From: Geosiphon pyriformis
Lineage: Eukaryota > Glomeromycota > Glomeromycetes > Archaeosporales > Geosiphonaceae
Direction of reading: 5' to 3'
Length of the DNA stretch: 64,000 nt
Assembly (NCBI GenBank): GCA_016748015.1
Contig: JAAOMT010000503.1
Span: forward strand, 550,509 to 614,508
The position numbers were made by a program, and so were the translations under genes. Shown piece after piece: positions 1-13,680 of the stretch (position 1 is the first letter of the stretch; the number at the start of each line of letters is the position of its first letter). The notes beneath the pieces were generated by a model, which ran no database searches, was not told where the DNA came from, and saw nothing but the letters and a program-made list of their open reading frames with translations.

Positions 1-390
1 TATAATAAATAAAAAATACACTAAATCAAAAAATAAAAAACATGTTAGATTAAAAAATAAAAAACACAAATTAATAATTATTTTTATAAAAATAAACAAG
101 ACAATATAATAAGTTAAAATATTTAAATTAATATATTTTTATAATTATATTATATTATAATTGTATATTATGAATAAAATATTATTATAATATAAAATAA
201 CATTATTATAAAATATCTGATTGTATATTTTATCAAAAAAAAATAGTCTTATAGTAATTAATAATAATATAATATATATTTGTTTTTTTATAGTTTTTTT
301 AAGTATAAAAATTATATGAATAATATTATTAAATTTTGAAAAGATAAAAAATTTTTCAAATTTATTTATTTTTGAAAACAATTTTATGAA
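1..390. other. AT-rich spacer without a recognisable gene
   Basis: Nearly pure A/T sequence with homopolymer runs. The only open frame is a low-complexity Phe/Ile/Lys/Asn string of the kind AT-rich DNA produces by chance. I see no gene, RNA or repeat I can name. Confidence 0.7.
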
Positions 391-524
391 TTTTTTTTTT
401 ATTAAACATTTAATGAGTGAAGCCCAACCACTATCTAGTACATAGAACCAAACTGAAACTCAAACTAAATATGATTCATGCACTTTCTACATGTGGCTAG
501 CCACTTAGACCAGACAAGGCAACA

Positions 525-3500
525 CTATACACCTATATTAACCTGTATCTGACCACTCAGGCCAGAAAAAAAACAACACAGTTTATGATGACCAAAGCAA
601 ATAGCAAAAGATTTAACCACTCCGAGCAATCTAACAACACTATCAAACAATATTGAGGATATTCCATGAGAGAGCCCAGAAACAACTCCACCATCATGAA
701 CCAAACCAGCCTTTTCTATTACCACCTGGTAACTAGACCTCACCAACCACATCTTGGTATGATGCAATTCTACAACAAATTTTACAAAATCAACAATCTG
801 AGCAACAGCTATCTTTTTATCATCAAAAACACTACAAGCCTCCTGACACCAATCATTCAACACAAACCCTTTGCAGACCAGAGTGTACAATTCAACATCG
901 ACAGAGCAATAAGATAGAACCTGCAATACAGCAGATGAAAAAACATTAAAAACACCAGCCAAGACAGACCAATGGGCAGAAGTCTCAACCAAGATCTCAT
1001 CACAAATGCCAGACTCACGAACATAAGTAAAAGCATGGTCAGGGAACTCTACACCACTGCACAGCAAACACAATACACCAGAGTAGCACTTATTATACAA
1101 CTTTTTTCTAACTGCCACTGGCAACCTTCTATGTACAGCTTTTATAAGATAAGTGCAAAGTGTCAAAGATTTATGACTAGTGAAGCCAGCGAGCATATGA
1201 GAGTTAGGATGCCACACCTTTGTCATGACAACCCAGTTGATGCAACCAATCAATGCATCAGGAATCACATCATAACCAGGGCCAGCTTTCCAATGAGCAT
1301 GACAAATTGACTGAAAAATATCCCTGACAAAATGACGGGCATTACCAGAAACAGCAGTACTCTCAACAACCAGAAAATGTTTACACACACCAGTCAACAG
1401 TGAAAAGAAAAATCCAGAGGCAGCCCAAGCAGCCAAGTCAGCTCTCTTATTACCAGAAACTCTAGAATGGCTCTTCATCTTAACCCAACTTACAACAAGA
1501 TCCTTATCTCTAATTAGATTGAAAATATGACACCTCTTTAGCCAGTATTGATTACAGAAATCAGGGCAGGCCAAAGACAGCTCAGACACATAAGCATCAA
1601 TGGCAACTTGGCTGTCAAGATGCAGCACCACAGTACTTGAAGAAGGAACACATTTCAAAGACAAAGTGACAGTCTGCAACTCAGCCATAATAGATAACAA
1701 AAGACCATGAACAGCAACACCAACACTCAGATCCAGTACCAGAAAGTATGCAGCAGCACCACTGGCAATCTCAGCAGAGCCAGCATTTCTCAAAGACCCA
1801 TCTGTAAAAACTTCAAAAAAACCAGACCAAACATCATGCAATCCATTCTTAACAGTAGAAAACTCCCCAGATCCCAAAATGTTTAAGCTGCACAACTCAT
1901 CAGAGCCAGCAGAACAAGAAGACGAGAAGTCCTGGCCCTTTAAAAACTCAGAAGAAACTGTAAACCAGTGAGGCACAGGACCACGTGGGTCCAATCTCTT
2001 CCAATAGCGAAAAGTCTTCCAATCCAACAAGCCACCCTTTTTATCGAAAAGCTGATCACCAAAAGCAACACCAAAACACTTAAGAGATTTGACTGAATCA
2101 AAGTACAGGGACTTCCCAAGAATAGATGATAAAAAAAAGTGACCAGAACTACGAAATGCAGTGGAGAGATTGTTTACCAAAGACAGTTCATTGCTCAAAA
2201 AAATTTTCACCACCCCAGCCAAAAAATTGTTTACTGGATTAATGTACAATCTAACAGAAAACTGCAAAGAATCCAAAGAAGCCCAACCAAGAACTTGCAA
2301 ATCCAAAAATCTATGACTAAACAAATGCCTGAGAATACCAGAAGCATTAGAGAACACAATCAGAGCAGCCACTTTCCCTTCAGACTGCACTTGTTCAAAG
2401 AGTTTCAGCCCATATAACAAAAAATGATACAAAGCAGCATCAGGAAAATCACAGGGAAAGTGAGCTTTAGATCTGAAACATTTTTTAACTAAGACATCCC
2501 ACTTGTGACAAACACTAGAAGAGATAAAACTGAACTGTATACGATAGCTGACAATAGGCTGCAAGACAGCCGAAACCAAATACAAAAACTGCTTATCAGT
2601 AATAGCCTTTCTTAGCACAACATTAACAAAGAAATGAATGTTTGCATGAGCTTTGGCAACACTTGGCTTGGACAACCTCTCTGTAGACAAAAAAATACCC
2701 AGATAATGATGTAACTTGCCCTTCTTAGCAATCAAAATTGGTTGACCACAAATACTCAATAAAACAACCTTAACACCCTAATTTATAGAAATAGCCACCA
2801 TCTTCTTACTGTTGATAAAAATATTGTTGATCACAAAAAATTCACTGGCAATGTTCAATGCATACTGAGTAGAGGCCTGACAATTCCCAACTCAGATAGT
2901 ATTATTAACAAATGCACCAGCTGAAAAATAAGAAGTCAAACCACTGCCACCCTCAATTCTGCCATTTTTCGAAACAAACTTAGTATTAATTCAGTACTCA
3001 CACAATTGTTCGTGCTTTTTGACTTTGCACAAAAGCAGATCATAGAAGATTCTCCACAGAAGAGGTAAAAAGACCTCACTCTGATCCAGTCTATCATGCA
3101 CCTTGTAATCACCAGACAAACCAAAATCAGTCATAACCCTGTTAATCCTATCTTCGTGAATACCACCAAAAAACTTAATGAATCTCTTACACATCTTGAC
3201 ATGCTACAAGCTAGCCCTCAAATAATGCTACCCAACTGAATTATAGGCCTTCCATATATCCTGCAAGACCAACCATACTTTTCTATTCTTCTTAATGGCA
3301 TTCTCAACCACCGATCCGACAACAAACACTGGAGATTGTGTGGATGTACCCTTCAACACCAAAAAATTGTCACCCTGAAGAATGTTGAATTTGCTACAAG
3401 CCATTAAGATACAATCGGATAGAATCTTTGAAAGAATCTTCCTGGCAGTCTCAATCAAAGCAATGAGCTGAGTGTTCGTAAGGACCTCATCTCAGTCATA

Positions 3501-5216
3501 AGGCTTAGGAATTATTGAAACCCACGCCCTTTTTTACAAAACAGATACCACATCAACAGATAAACACACATTGAATAAAGCCAACAAGCACCCCAAAACT
3601 ACCTCACTGCCATGTTTCCACAACTCATTCAGAATACCAGATAAACCAGCAGCCTTGCCATCAAGCAAACCACCAATAACTAAAAGCAACTCGTCCATAC
3701 TGACAGTACACATAACGCCAGAAAAGGCATTATCCCGAACATAGTCTAATGGAATGTACTGACGAGCCCAAAGATCAGGTAGCACCAAATGCACTGAGTG
3801 TTTCCTTGTCTACCCTTCCATAATCTTGTCCACACTAGACTTCATCTCCTCAGGCTCCAAAACCAATTCATCATCAACCACTAAGTGATCCAACACCACC
3901 TTGTGAAATGGCCTTTCTAACACACTCTTAATCATACCACCTTTGTTTGAACAAAAATTTTCCATGCACTTCTCAATTGCAATTCTAATGGAAGCTTTTT
4001 TGGCCAGCCTTGACTCAAATATCTTTGATCTCCTGTAATCCCTGTGAACTGATGACAAATGTTTAAGAATGACATCAGATTTCACTCTTGACCCTAACAA
4101 GTCAACAAAAGCATGAGCCTTATCATTATCAAGAGTCGACTGTCTATACACAAGGCAATCTACATTAGACAAGTTACCAGAGTGAAATTTCTTAACAATC
4201 TTGATCACCAGCAATTCCAAACCAAAAAACTTAAAGGAATGTCTGTTTTTTGCACAATTGAACTTGCTAAACTACTGTTTCAAAAATGATGCATTAGCAG
4301 ACTCCACCAAGACTTTCTCCAAAACTGCTCACATAGCATTCACATTGCCACAGTTTTCAGCACCAAAAAACATGTCACTCAACAACAAGAGCTTAAATGA
4401 GAAAAGATTCTTAAACTTAGCCCATTTAGCACAGTTAGCGTCTTTAATTTTGAACTTCCAACAATCTCTATTAGCCTGCCTGTGCATGCTATTCAATTCA
4501 GCATCCAGAAGCCCACCTAAACCAACTGACACCACAACTGCTCTGTGATCAGTATCAAAAAAGTCCAAAACAGAAACAACTTAATGACCAGCAATAGCAG
4601 AAGACAGATTACCACTAACAAAAATGTAATCAATTGTCTTCCCAACCCCTCTTAAGTTGCTTCATGTAGAAGCTCCAACCAAATAATAATTGAAAAATGA
4701 GTTAACCAAACCCAAATCCAAACAGAATTTGAAACTTGTACTCTTACCAGATCCATTCTCATTAAAGTCCCCACCCAAAACGACAAAAGAGCTGGAATTG
4801 ACAGCCTTTGCAATGAGAGAGTTAACCTTAAAAGACTGATCAAACCTAACCCCAGGAGAAGCACTAGCATACAACTCCAGAAGAGTAACCGAGAGCCTGC
4901 CCTTAAACAAGAGTCGAACAGAAATGATCCAACCAGGAATCTTCTTAACCTTTGAAACATGACGAGCCAGAGAATTGTTCATGATTACAGCAACACCAGC
5001 CCCAAGATAACCAACATCCAAACCAGAAGTAAAAATTCAAACTCCATCAAACTTATCCTTAATTCATGGTCCAGAAGAGGTCCTTAACTTCATTTTTGTA
5101 ATGAAAGAAACCATATTTCCAGAACTCACATGCCAATGAACAATGTCTGCTTGCTTAGCAAGGACATTGATATCTTGAACATTACATGTAGCAAATTTCC
5201 AGACCAGACTGGTTAT
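525..5216 (-). pseudogene. L1 ORF2: endonuclease / reverse transcriptase / RNase H, broken
   Basis: Reading leftward. The endonuclease (about 5200-4330) keeps the GGDFNE motif and the DTDHRAVV block equivalent to the SDH motif. Linker and RT follow (about 4220-2700). The RT FxDD box reads FVNN at 2901-2912, so both catalytic aspartates are Asn. From 2759 to 525 the frame is open for 744 codons and covers the RT end, RNase H and a terminal finger. RNase H keeps its acidic set: FTDGS, AELQ, HLDSQ and NKRADLAA. The finger keeps CLLC and DHAF, but its last Cys is Tyr. The start codon region overlapping the ORF1 stop now reads ATA. Upstream stops and frameshifts separate the blocks. The product would have made and inserted cDNA by target-primed reverse transcription; this copy cannot. 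Confidence 0.9.
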
Positions 5217-7180
5217 TGGAATGAAGATGAGAGAGAACAACCCGGATCAGAGTACAAGAAATCCAATCTTGCCAGGACAAAACTAACTGAAGCTTCCAGA
5301 GCAGACATTTTAGATTCTAAACCACCCATTTTGGAGATAAAAACCCTTGAACCACTCAAACTAAGAACAGCAGTAAACTTAGTAGCACCAGAAAAAGAGG
5401 GAACAGATACAGTCGGCTCATCATCCAGAGCCATATCCAAATTCACAACTGAAACTGCAAGCACAGAAACAACTAAAGGCACACTTCCAGAAAGAGATGC
5501 CAATAGTACCAATTTGACAAAACTGAGTTTTTTCAAAATACCAGAAACCTGATCCGCTAAAATCTCTAAAGAGCGTTCTAAAGTTGCCAAACAATCGCCC
5601 AATTAAGACATGACAAGAGGATCAGACATTAATAAAGAAGGAACCAAACCAGGATGTAAATCAGTGTCAGAAGAACTAGAGGAAAACACACGAGAGGTGG
5701 CACCACCAGCAATCTGAGCCCAAGTTTTACCAGCAAAAGACATGGGATGCAAAATAGGTGTTTGCTTTCTTTTATAAATATTAGCCAATCAAACTCAATC
5801 TTGATCAGAAATTATCCGTTTCCCACAAACACCAGAATTCCCACCCACAGGACAGATGGCAGTAACATAACCGAATTGTGTACACTTGGTACAACGGGCC
5901 AAACAAAGACCAGCCCAACGCAAGTTTACACTCTTGAAAACTGGAACCAAACCAATAGCAGCCAATTTGGCCGCCTCACTCTTAAAACAGATTACAGCAC
6001 ACCGAACACGAACATATGATATGAAATTATGGCCAATAACACAAGTTTTCTCACCATAGGCTTCTACCAAGTCTGAAAGATTATGAGCAGTTGTACCAAC
6101 TAGAAGGGTATACAACAAAGCACAATAAAAGTCCCTTGAAATCCAAGATTCTTTGTCATTTACTACCAAAGCCACATGTACAGAATTTTTTTCCACAAGA
6201 ACAGACCACTTAAAAACAACCAAACAGACAATCTCAGCTGATTTAAATTCAACCACAGCTTTTTGCCACAAATCAATCAGCTGCATCCTGATAGAAATGA
6301 TCTTGCCAAATTTGGAAAACACAGCCTTTATTGCTGATTTGGAAAGATCAACTGGAATCTCCTTGATGATTATCTTCCAATTTGTACAGCTGTTTACTTT
6401 TTTGAGATCAGTATTGACAACAACATTCTCATTAATCACCATTAATTTGGCCTTATTCAAACTAGATTTACTTGTGAAGATCGATCTTATGATTTTAGAA
6501 AATTTTAAGAAAATTGAAGCATCTCTAAAATCATCAATACGATAAAAAATTTTTTTAATTGAAATCAACTTATCACTATTAGTCTTTCCAGGCACATTTG
6601 ACAACTCTACATCCAAGGCAAACAATTTAACTGGTTCAAAGACATAACATTCCAAAACACATAAAATCACAGATGGCAGCCAATTGGATCCAGCAAATTT
6701 AGCTCCAAGAAACACCAACTCAGTATCATTGTCACTCATGCTTGCGAAGGAAATTGCCTTCAGTGGCTATCTCAGAACGAAGGTTTTTGTTCGCATTTTT
6801 CTAGGAGTCATATTGTCTTCTATTTCATCAGTTTTTGAAGCATTGGGATCCATGTAACTCGTCTCCTCAGCAACCATGCTTTCTAAATTCTTAGCATCTG
6901 ATACTTCACTAACACCTGCTTCCTTACTATTCACCTTGTTTCCCCAAGATCTCTACAGCTTAACATCATCACTATGTAGCATACCCACCAAGAACAGACT
7001 GTCCAACGAGTCCACAATACCACCAAAGACACCAGGCAACTTTGTTTTTTTGTATGAAGGACCATGCGAGTATACACTCTCAATGCGTGCTTTAATTTTT
7101 TTGCTGCCAAACCGGAACCCCAACCCAGCCGAATTCGAACTCGAAGTGCCAGCAAAAGAGCCCACTGGATCTATAAGCAC
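5213..7180 (-). pseudogene. L1 ORF1: nucleic-acid-binding gag-like protein, broken
   Basis: Starts around 7180 (MLIDPVGSF). It runs through an in-frame TAG near 6957 into the block SYMDPNASKTDEIEDN near 6850. After another break, a 314-codon open stretch (6739-5795) holds an RRM-like region ending in the zinc-knuckle area. That knuckle reads CTKCTQFGYVTAIC, with Tyr where a His is expected. The last parts (5788-5603 and 5602-5213) are the variable Ser-rich and heptad-like tail. The family role is RNA binding and chaperone activity in the LINE ribonucleoprotein. The last codon CAA and stop TAA overlap the expected ORF2 start. I recognise the sequence type from LINEs of arbuscular mycorrhizal fungi; that is family knowledge, not a search result. 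Confidence 0.85.
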
Positions 7181-7290
7181 AAATAGAGGTACGTTTGAAG
7201 AAATAACAAAAGAGACAAGGGAAAAAAAGGGTAAAAAAAACTATCTCTTTGACAACTCCAAGCTTTTGTTGTGGTTCCCAATTTTTTTTA

Positions 7291-8954
7291 TGATTATTTT
7301 TATTAAATATTGAAAATTTAATATTTAAAGCAAATAATTTTCAAATTAAAACAATAATTAAAACCTTAAATAATAAAAATTTAAAAAAATTTTTAAACTA
7401 TTATTATTAACAAAAAAAAATTTTTTTTTAAAGACTTTACTAATATTTATTTGATAATAATTTTCAAAATTTTAAAAATTATAAAAATATTATTGTTAAT
7501 AGTATTATTATTAATATAAAAACTTGTTTTTTTAATTGAAATTTTTTTTCTATATTTATATTGTTTAATTTAATTATATTATTAGTTTTAAAATTACTTA
7601 ACTTGTTATTTATAGAATCTTTTTATTAAGTAAAAGATTTAGTATTTTTTGTCAAATTTTTTAAAATACTTTTTTTGCATTTTTTTTAAAAAATAAAACT
7701 GTATTAATTTTATTAAAACTTGATTTTTTTGTTATTTTTTGTTATACTAAATTTACTAATATAACTAATAACTTTGTATTTAAACAAAAATAATATAAAA
7801 GTATTTAATTAATAATAAATATATCAAAAAAACAGGAAAAATTTCTTTTAAAAATTTAAAATTAATAAAAAAGAGTTTTTAAAATATTTATAATATAATT
7901 TACAATAATCTTAAAAAAAAATATTATGTAAAATAATAACAATAAAAATAAAAATAATAATAAATATTACAAAAATTTAATAATTTTTAAAGTAATAAAA
8001 AATAAAAAATTAATAAATTAGATTCTAATAATTGTATTTAAAAAAATTTGATATTATTTTTAAAAACCAACTTTATATTAATAAAATTATATATAAATTA
8101 AAAAATAGTTTTAATATAAGTCAATTTAATCTTAAAAAATACATTAAATTTTAAAATAAAAATTACTTATTTTAAAAATTTTAATAATTAATAATAATTT
8201 TTAAATATTATTAAAAACAATACTATTAAAAAACCAAAAAAAATTTTTTTATTAAATTCAATTTTTTTAATATATTAATTTTAATAATAATAATGTTTCA
8301 AAAAAATTAGTGTTTTTTTTGTTTAATATAATAAGTTAAAATATATAATTTATATATAATTTAAGATTTTATATAATTATATTGTATTAAATAATAATTG
8401 AGCTTTGTATGTTAAACAATAAATAAAAAAAATATTGTTGTTAATATTATTTAAAACATGTTTACAACCAGAATAAAATTAAATATTATAATTGATATTA
8501 GTGTAAAAACATTAAAAAAACCAAAAAAAACCAATTTTAACTTTTTATATTAAAACTAGTCTTAATTAATTAATTAATTAATTAAAATAAATTTTATACA
8601 AAAAAAACTTTTATTTAAAAACAAAAATAATGCTTTTTTAATAATTAAAACTACTTAAATTCTTTATTATTTAAGAAAAATGTTTTCGCAAAACACTGTT
8701 TAGCTGCTTTTATGGTTAGAAGAACTTTAAGAATAATTGTAATTTTATTATTATATATTTGATCAATATTAAATAAACACAACAAAAATAATTATTGATT
8801 ATGTTTGATCAATATTAATAATTTTATTTATAGGGTATTGTGAAGAAGTGATTTATTTTGCCACAATACCAAAAAATAGATGTAGTAAGCAAACTCCAAG
8901 TTTCTGGATCTTATTTAACAGGAGAATAATTCAACCAGTCTATTAATTTTGATT
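7291..8954. other. AT-rich intergenic region upstream of ATE1
   Basis: About 1.6 kb of A/T-dominated DNA with no coding signal on either strand until about 8840, where composition becomes mixed just before the ATE1 start. It presumably contains the ATE1 promoter, but I can point to no specific motif. Confidence 0.6.
8562..8584. repeat. TTAA-type microsatellite
   Basis: About six tandem copies of a 4-bp unit (TTAA/ATTA) in the spacer upstream of ATE1. Confidence 0.8.
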
Positions 8955-10949
<1,995 letters not shown>

Positions 10950-11689
10950 GTCGTCTTTGGGCTAAAGGAACCTTGAAACCCATTTACATTCTTCAGAACC
11001 ATGGATTATTGAACCAATTAATCATCAAAAATGACTGAGGAGCTGTGGCCTCTAAAAATAATCTTTCATAACAGTTAAGTTAGATTCTTCAAGAATTAAA
11101 TGTCTTAGATAAAGTGACCTCAAGTTATCTGGCTTACCGCAATCACATCCTTAAGTACCCCCATCATAATTTATCTTCGGATATACTACTTGGTATTTAT
11201 TTAATAGAATGTATTATAACTGGATATTATATAAGTAATACAATTTAGGATTCAATTTTTTATTATTTTATTGATTTATATAATCAATTTCCTTTTCATA
11301 ATAACTATTTAATTCATTATTATTAATATTATTTTTATTTTCAAATTTATAGAAATTATTAAATTGTTTAGTTATAATAACTTGATTATAATCAAAAATT
11401 AAATGTTTTTTAACCCTATTTTGAAACATTAAACATATTACAACATTTGAATTTATGTTTTTTCAAGCTGTTTTAACTTATTGTGTAATAATAAAATATG
11501 TAAAATGTTGAATACAACCAATAAAAATATAATTTATCTGTTATTTAAGTATTATATTGTTAATAATTATATATTAAAAAATTAAAAATCAATTATTTTT
11601 GCTTTAAATCATTTTTTTAATTTAATATTTTTATTTATTTTTTATTAATTTAAATATAATTACAGATAATAATTAAAATTATATATAAT
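10950..11689. other. ATE1 3' flank and AT-rich spacer
   Basis: The first 250 bases have mixed composition and probably include the ATE1 3' UTR. The rest is AT-rich and leads to the 5' end of LINE L2. No gene seen. The string AGATAATAATT at 11664-11674 recurs just after the L2 poly(A) tail (19462-19472) and could be a target-site duplication. Confidence 0.6.
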
Positions 11690-11815
11690 AATACAAAAAA
11701 AAAACTTCTTTCTCTCTTACCTCCAAAAATTCTCAAAAAAGTGCATTTTTGAAAAAGAAGTTTTCTGTTTTTTCTTGTCAAATCTTTCAACATTTCTTTA
11801 AATAATTCTTTCATC

Positions 11816-13680
11816 ATGGATTTAAAGACTGCTTCAAGCAGTGATATGTTTAAAAAGAAGGCGCCCAAAGATGCTTTCCATGGTCCTGTTAGTGGTTCTT
11901 TTGCTCAGAAAAAAAAGTGGTTCTTGGGAATGTTAAACACACTGGTGATGAGAAGGATATCTTTTTGAGTAAATTTGGGTCTAGTGATAGTGTATATTCT
12001 GATGTGGATAGTATGTCTGGTAATGATGAGGATGTTGGCATAACTGGTGTAAATGAGAGGTCTTTGCTGGGCTCAGCTGCCACTACTCCCAAGGCAAAAC
12101 ATGTTAATACTGATACAATGTTTGGCTTTCCACTTGGCTTTTCTAATTTTATTATGAATGATGATGAAATTGTGCTTCCTTTTCGCTTGTCTATCTCTCT
12201 GGAGAAAAAGTGGATTGATCCAAAAATTATTAAGATTTCTGTGGAAGTATTAATCAAGAAATCATTTGCATTGGATATTAATCTCTCAGTTGTGGAAGAT
12301 AATTTAGCAACAGTGAAGACCCAGCTAATTAGAAAAATTTTTTCTTCAGTCAATGGTTTTGGGGGGGCCATTACCTCCTTAAAATTTGAAGAGATCATCT
12401 AATTTACCTTCACTTCTGAAGAGAGCATGGGAAAGACCACATTATTGGCCAGGGAAAATGGGATCATTGTAAACACCAATCTCAAAAAACAAGGAGTGTG
12501 CTCAGATTAAGCCGTAGTCATCAAAAAAATTCCCATGGATACACCAAAAGAGATAATTGTCACCGCAGTATCCACATTTGGAGAAATTAAATTTATCAGA
12601 ATTCAGTTAATCAGCATGTGACAAAAGACTGTTGTGGAGTTTGCCGAATCGAGTCAAGCTGATTTGTTGGCCTTAAAATGGTCATTCCTAATTGGGAAAG
12701 ATTCAGTGCATGTGGCCAAGGCCGTGGGTGATCATGATACATGGGTGTTGAGAGATCAGTTCAGGGCGCTTTTGTTTACTTTGCTGGTGGGAATGACTGT
12801 ACATGATCTTAGTACTCTTCTGGATGGGACTGGTGGGAAAACCTATATCATTAATTAATCTTTGGACACTGGCAATAGGATTTATTGTGCTGTGATTGGC
12901 TTTGAATCTGAGGAGGATTTGGATACTGCCTTTCATACTGAGCCTATTTTTGGTGGTATGCAACTTTCATGAGCCAGATTAGATTTGGTTAAATGTGGGA
13001 AGTGTGGGCATTTTGGCCATTCAACTCTGAAGTGAGATGTATTGGTAGTGTTATCTTCTGAGCTCAAAAGTTCATTCAAAAAGCCTGCTTCTGGTTTTGA
13101 TTGTTTTCAGTTGGCCAAGTTGTACACAAAGAAAAAAGTTCCTATCTCTTGCTCTGTTGTCTTTGGTGGCAAATTATGGGCTCAGGTAGTATCTCTTGAC
13201 TCCTCTTCTGATGGCTCACTTTTTGGTTTTGGTTTGCTCTCTGGTGGTTTACCTATCTCTTTGGGTTTTTTCAGTTCTCAAGTCGATGAATTGGATGAGC
13301 GTTTGGCAGTTTTGAAGCACTTTTTGGAAATTCTATCAGATTAAGTTTCTGTCATTCTTAAAAAATTGAGTTTTGTTGAACTGGTGCCATTGGTGTTTCC
13401 ATCTTGTGCTTCTCCTTTGGCTGTTTCTGTGCCTTTGGCTCCAGTTGTAGATTTGGATATGGCTCTGGATAGTATGTTGGCTTTGCCTGCTCCCCCCTTT
13501 TCAAGTAGTAGTGAATTTGCAGATGGTCTTAGTCCAAGTGATTCAAAGGTTCTCACTTTCAAGATGGGTGGTTTGGAGTCTAAAATGTCTGCTCTGAAGG
13601 CTTCATTCGGTTTGATTTTGGTGAGATTAGATCTTTTGTGTTCTGGTTCAGGTTCGTTCTTACTTTTGTCATCCCAATGA
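11816..13680 (+). pseudogene. L2 ORF1: RRM-like and CCHC zinc-knuckle protein, broken
   Basis: ATG at 11816 begins MDLKTASSSDMFKKKAPK. A frame change follows at the A run near 11910, then a long block with the acidic stretch SDSVYSDVDSMSGNDEDVG. The RRM-like core (about 12200-12860) contains IKKIPMDTPKE and WSFLIGKDSVHVAKA. A clean knuckle CGKCGHFGHSTLKC-type (C-X2-C-X4-H) follows near 12990; its last Cys codon now reads TGA. The tail resembles that of L1. Internal stops lie at positions where other copies have Trp or Gln (for example before AVVIKK and before QKTVVEF). The TGA stop at 13678 overlaps the ORF2 start codon as ATGA. Confidence 0.85.

Larger units (their letters stand above)
391..7290 (-). 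mobile_element. LINE L1: APE-type, RNase H-containing non-LTR retrotransposon, near full length but dead
   Basis: The element reads on the minus strand from about 7290 (5') to a poly(A) tail seen as a T run at 391-400. It holds an ORF1 with an RRM-like region and a degenerate zinc knuckle. ORF2 has an apurinic endonuclease, reverse transcriptase, RNase H and a C-terminal Cys/His finger. That order fits the I/Tad group of LINEs. The 3' UTR (about 401-524) is clearly related to that of L2 at 19326-19450, sharing the stretch around GGTGTATAGTGTTGCCTTG and the block TATGTACTAGATAG. Both ORFs carry stops and frameshifts. The exact 5' end is uncertain. AATTTTATGA-like sequence on both sides could be a target-site duplication, but AT-richness makes this weak. 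Confidence 0.9.

Noticed and set aside
145-381. Open frame of 78 codons on the minus strand
   Set aside because: Low-complexity Phe/Ile/Tyr/Asn composition in pure A/T DNA; no motif.
666-2417. Plus-strand open frames opposite L1 ORF2
   Set aside because: Antisense shadows of the RT-RNase H coding strand, which has the conserved motifs.
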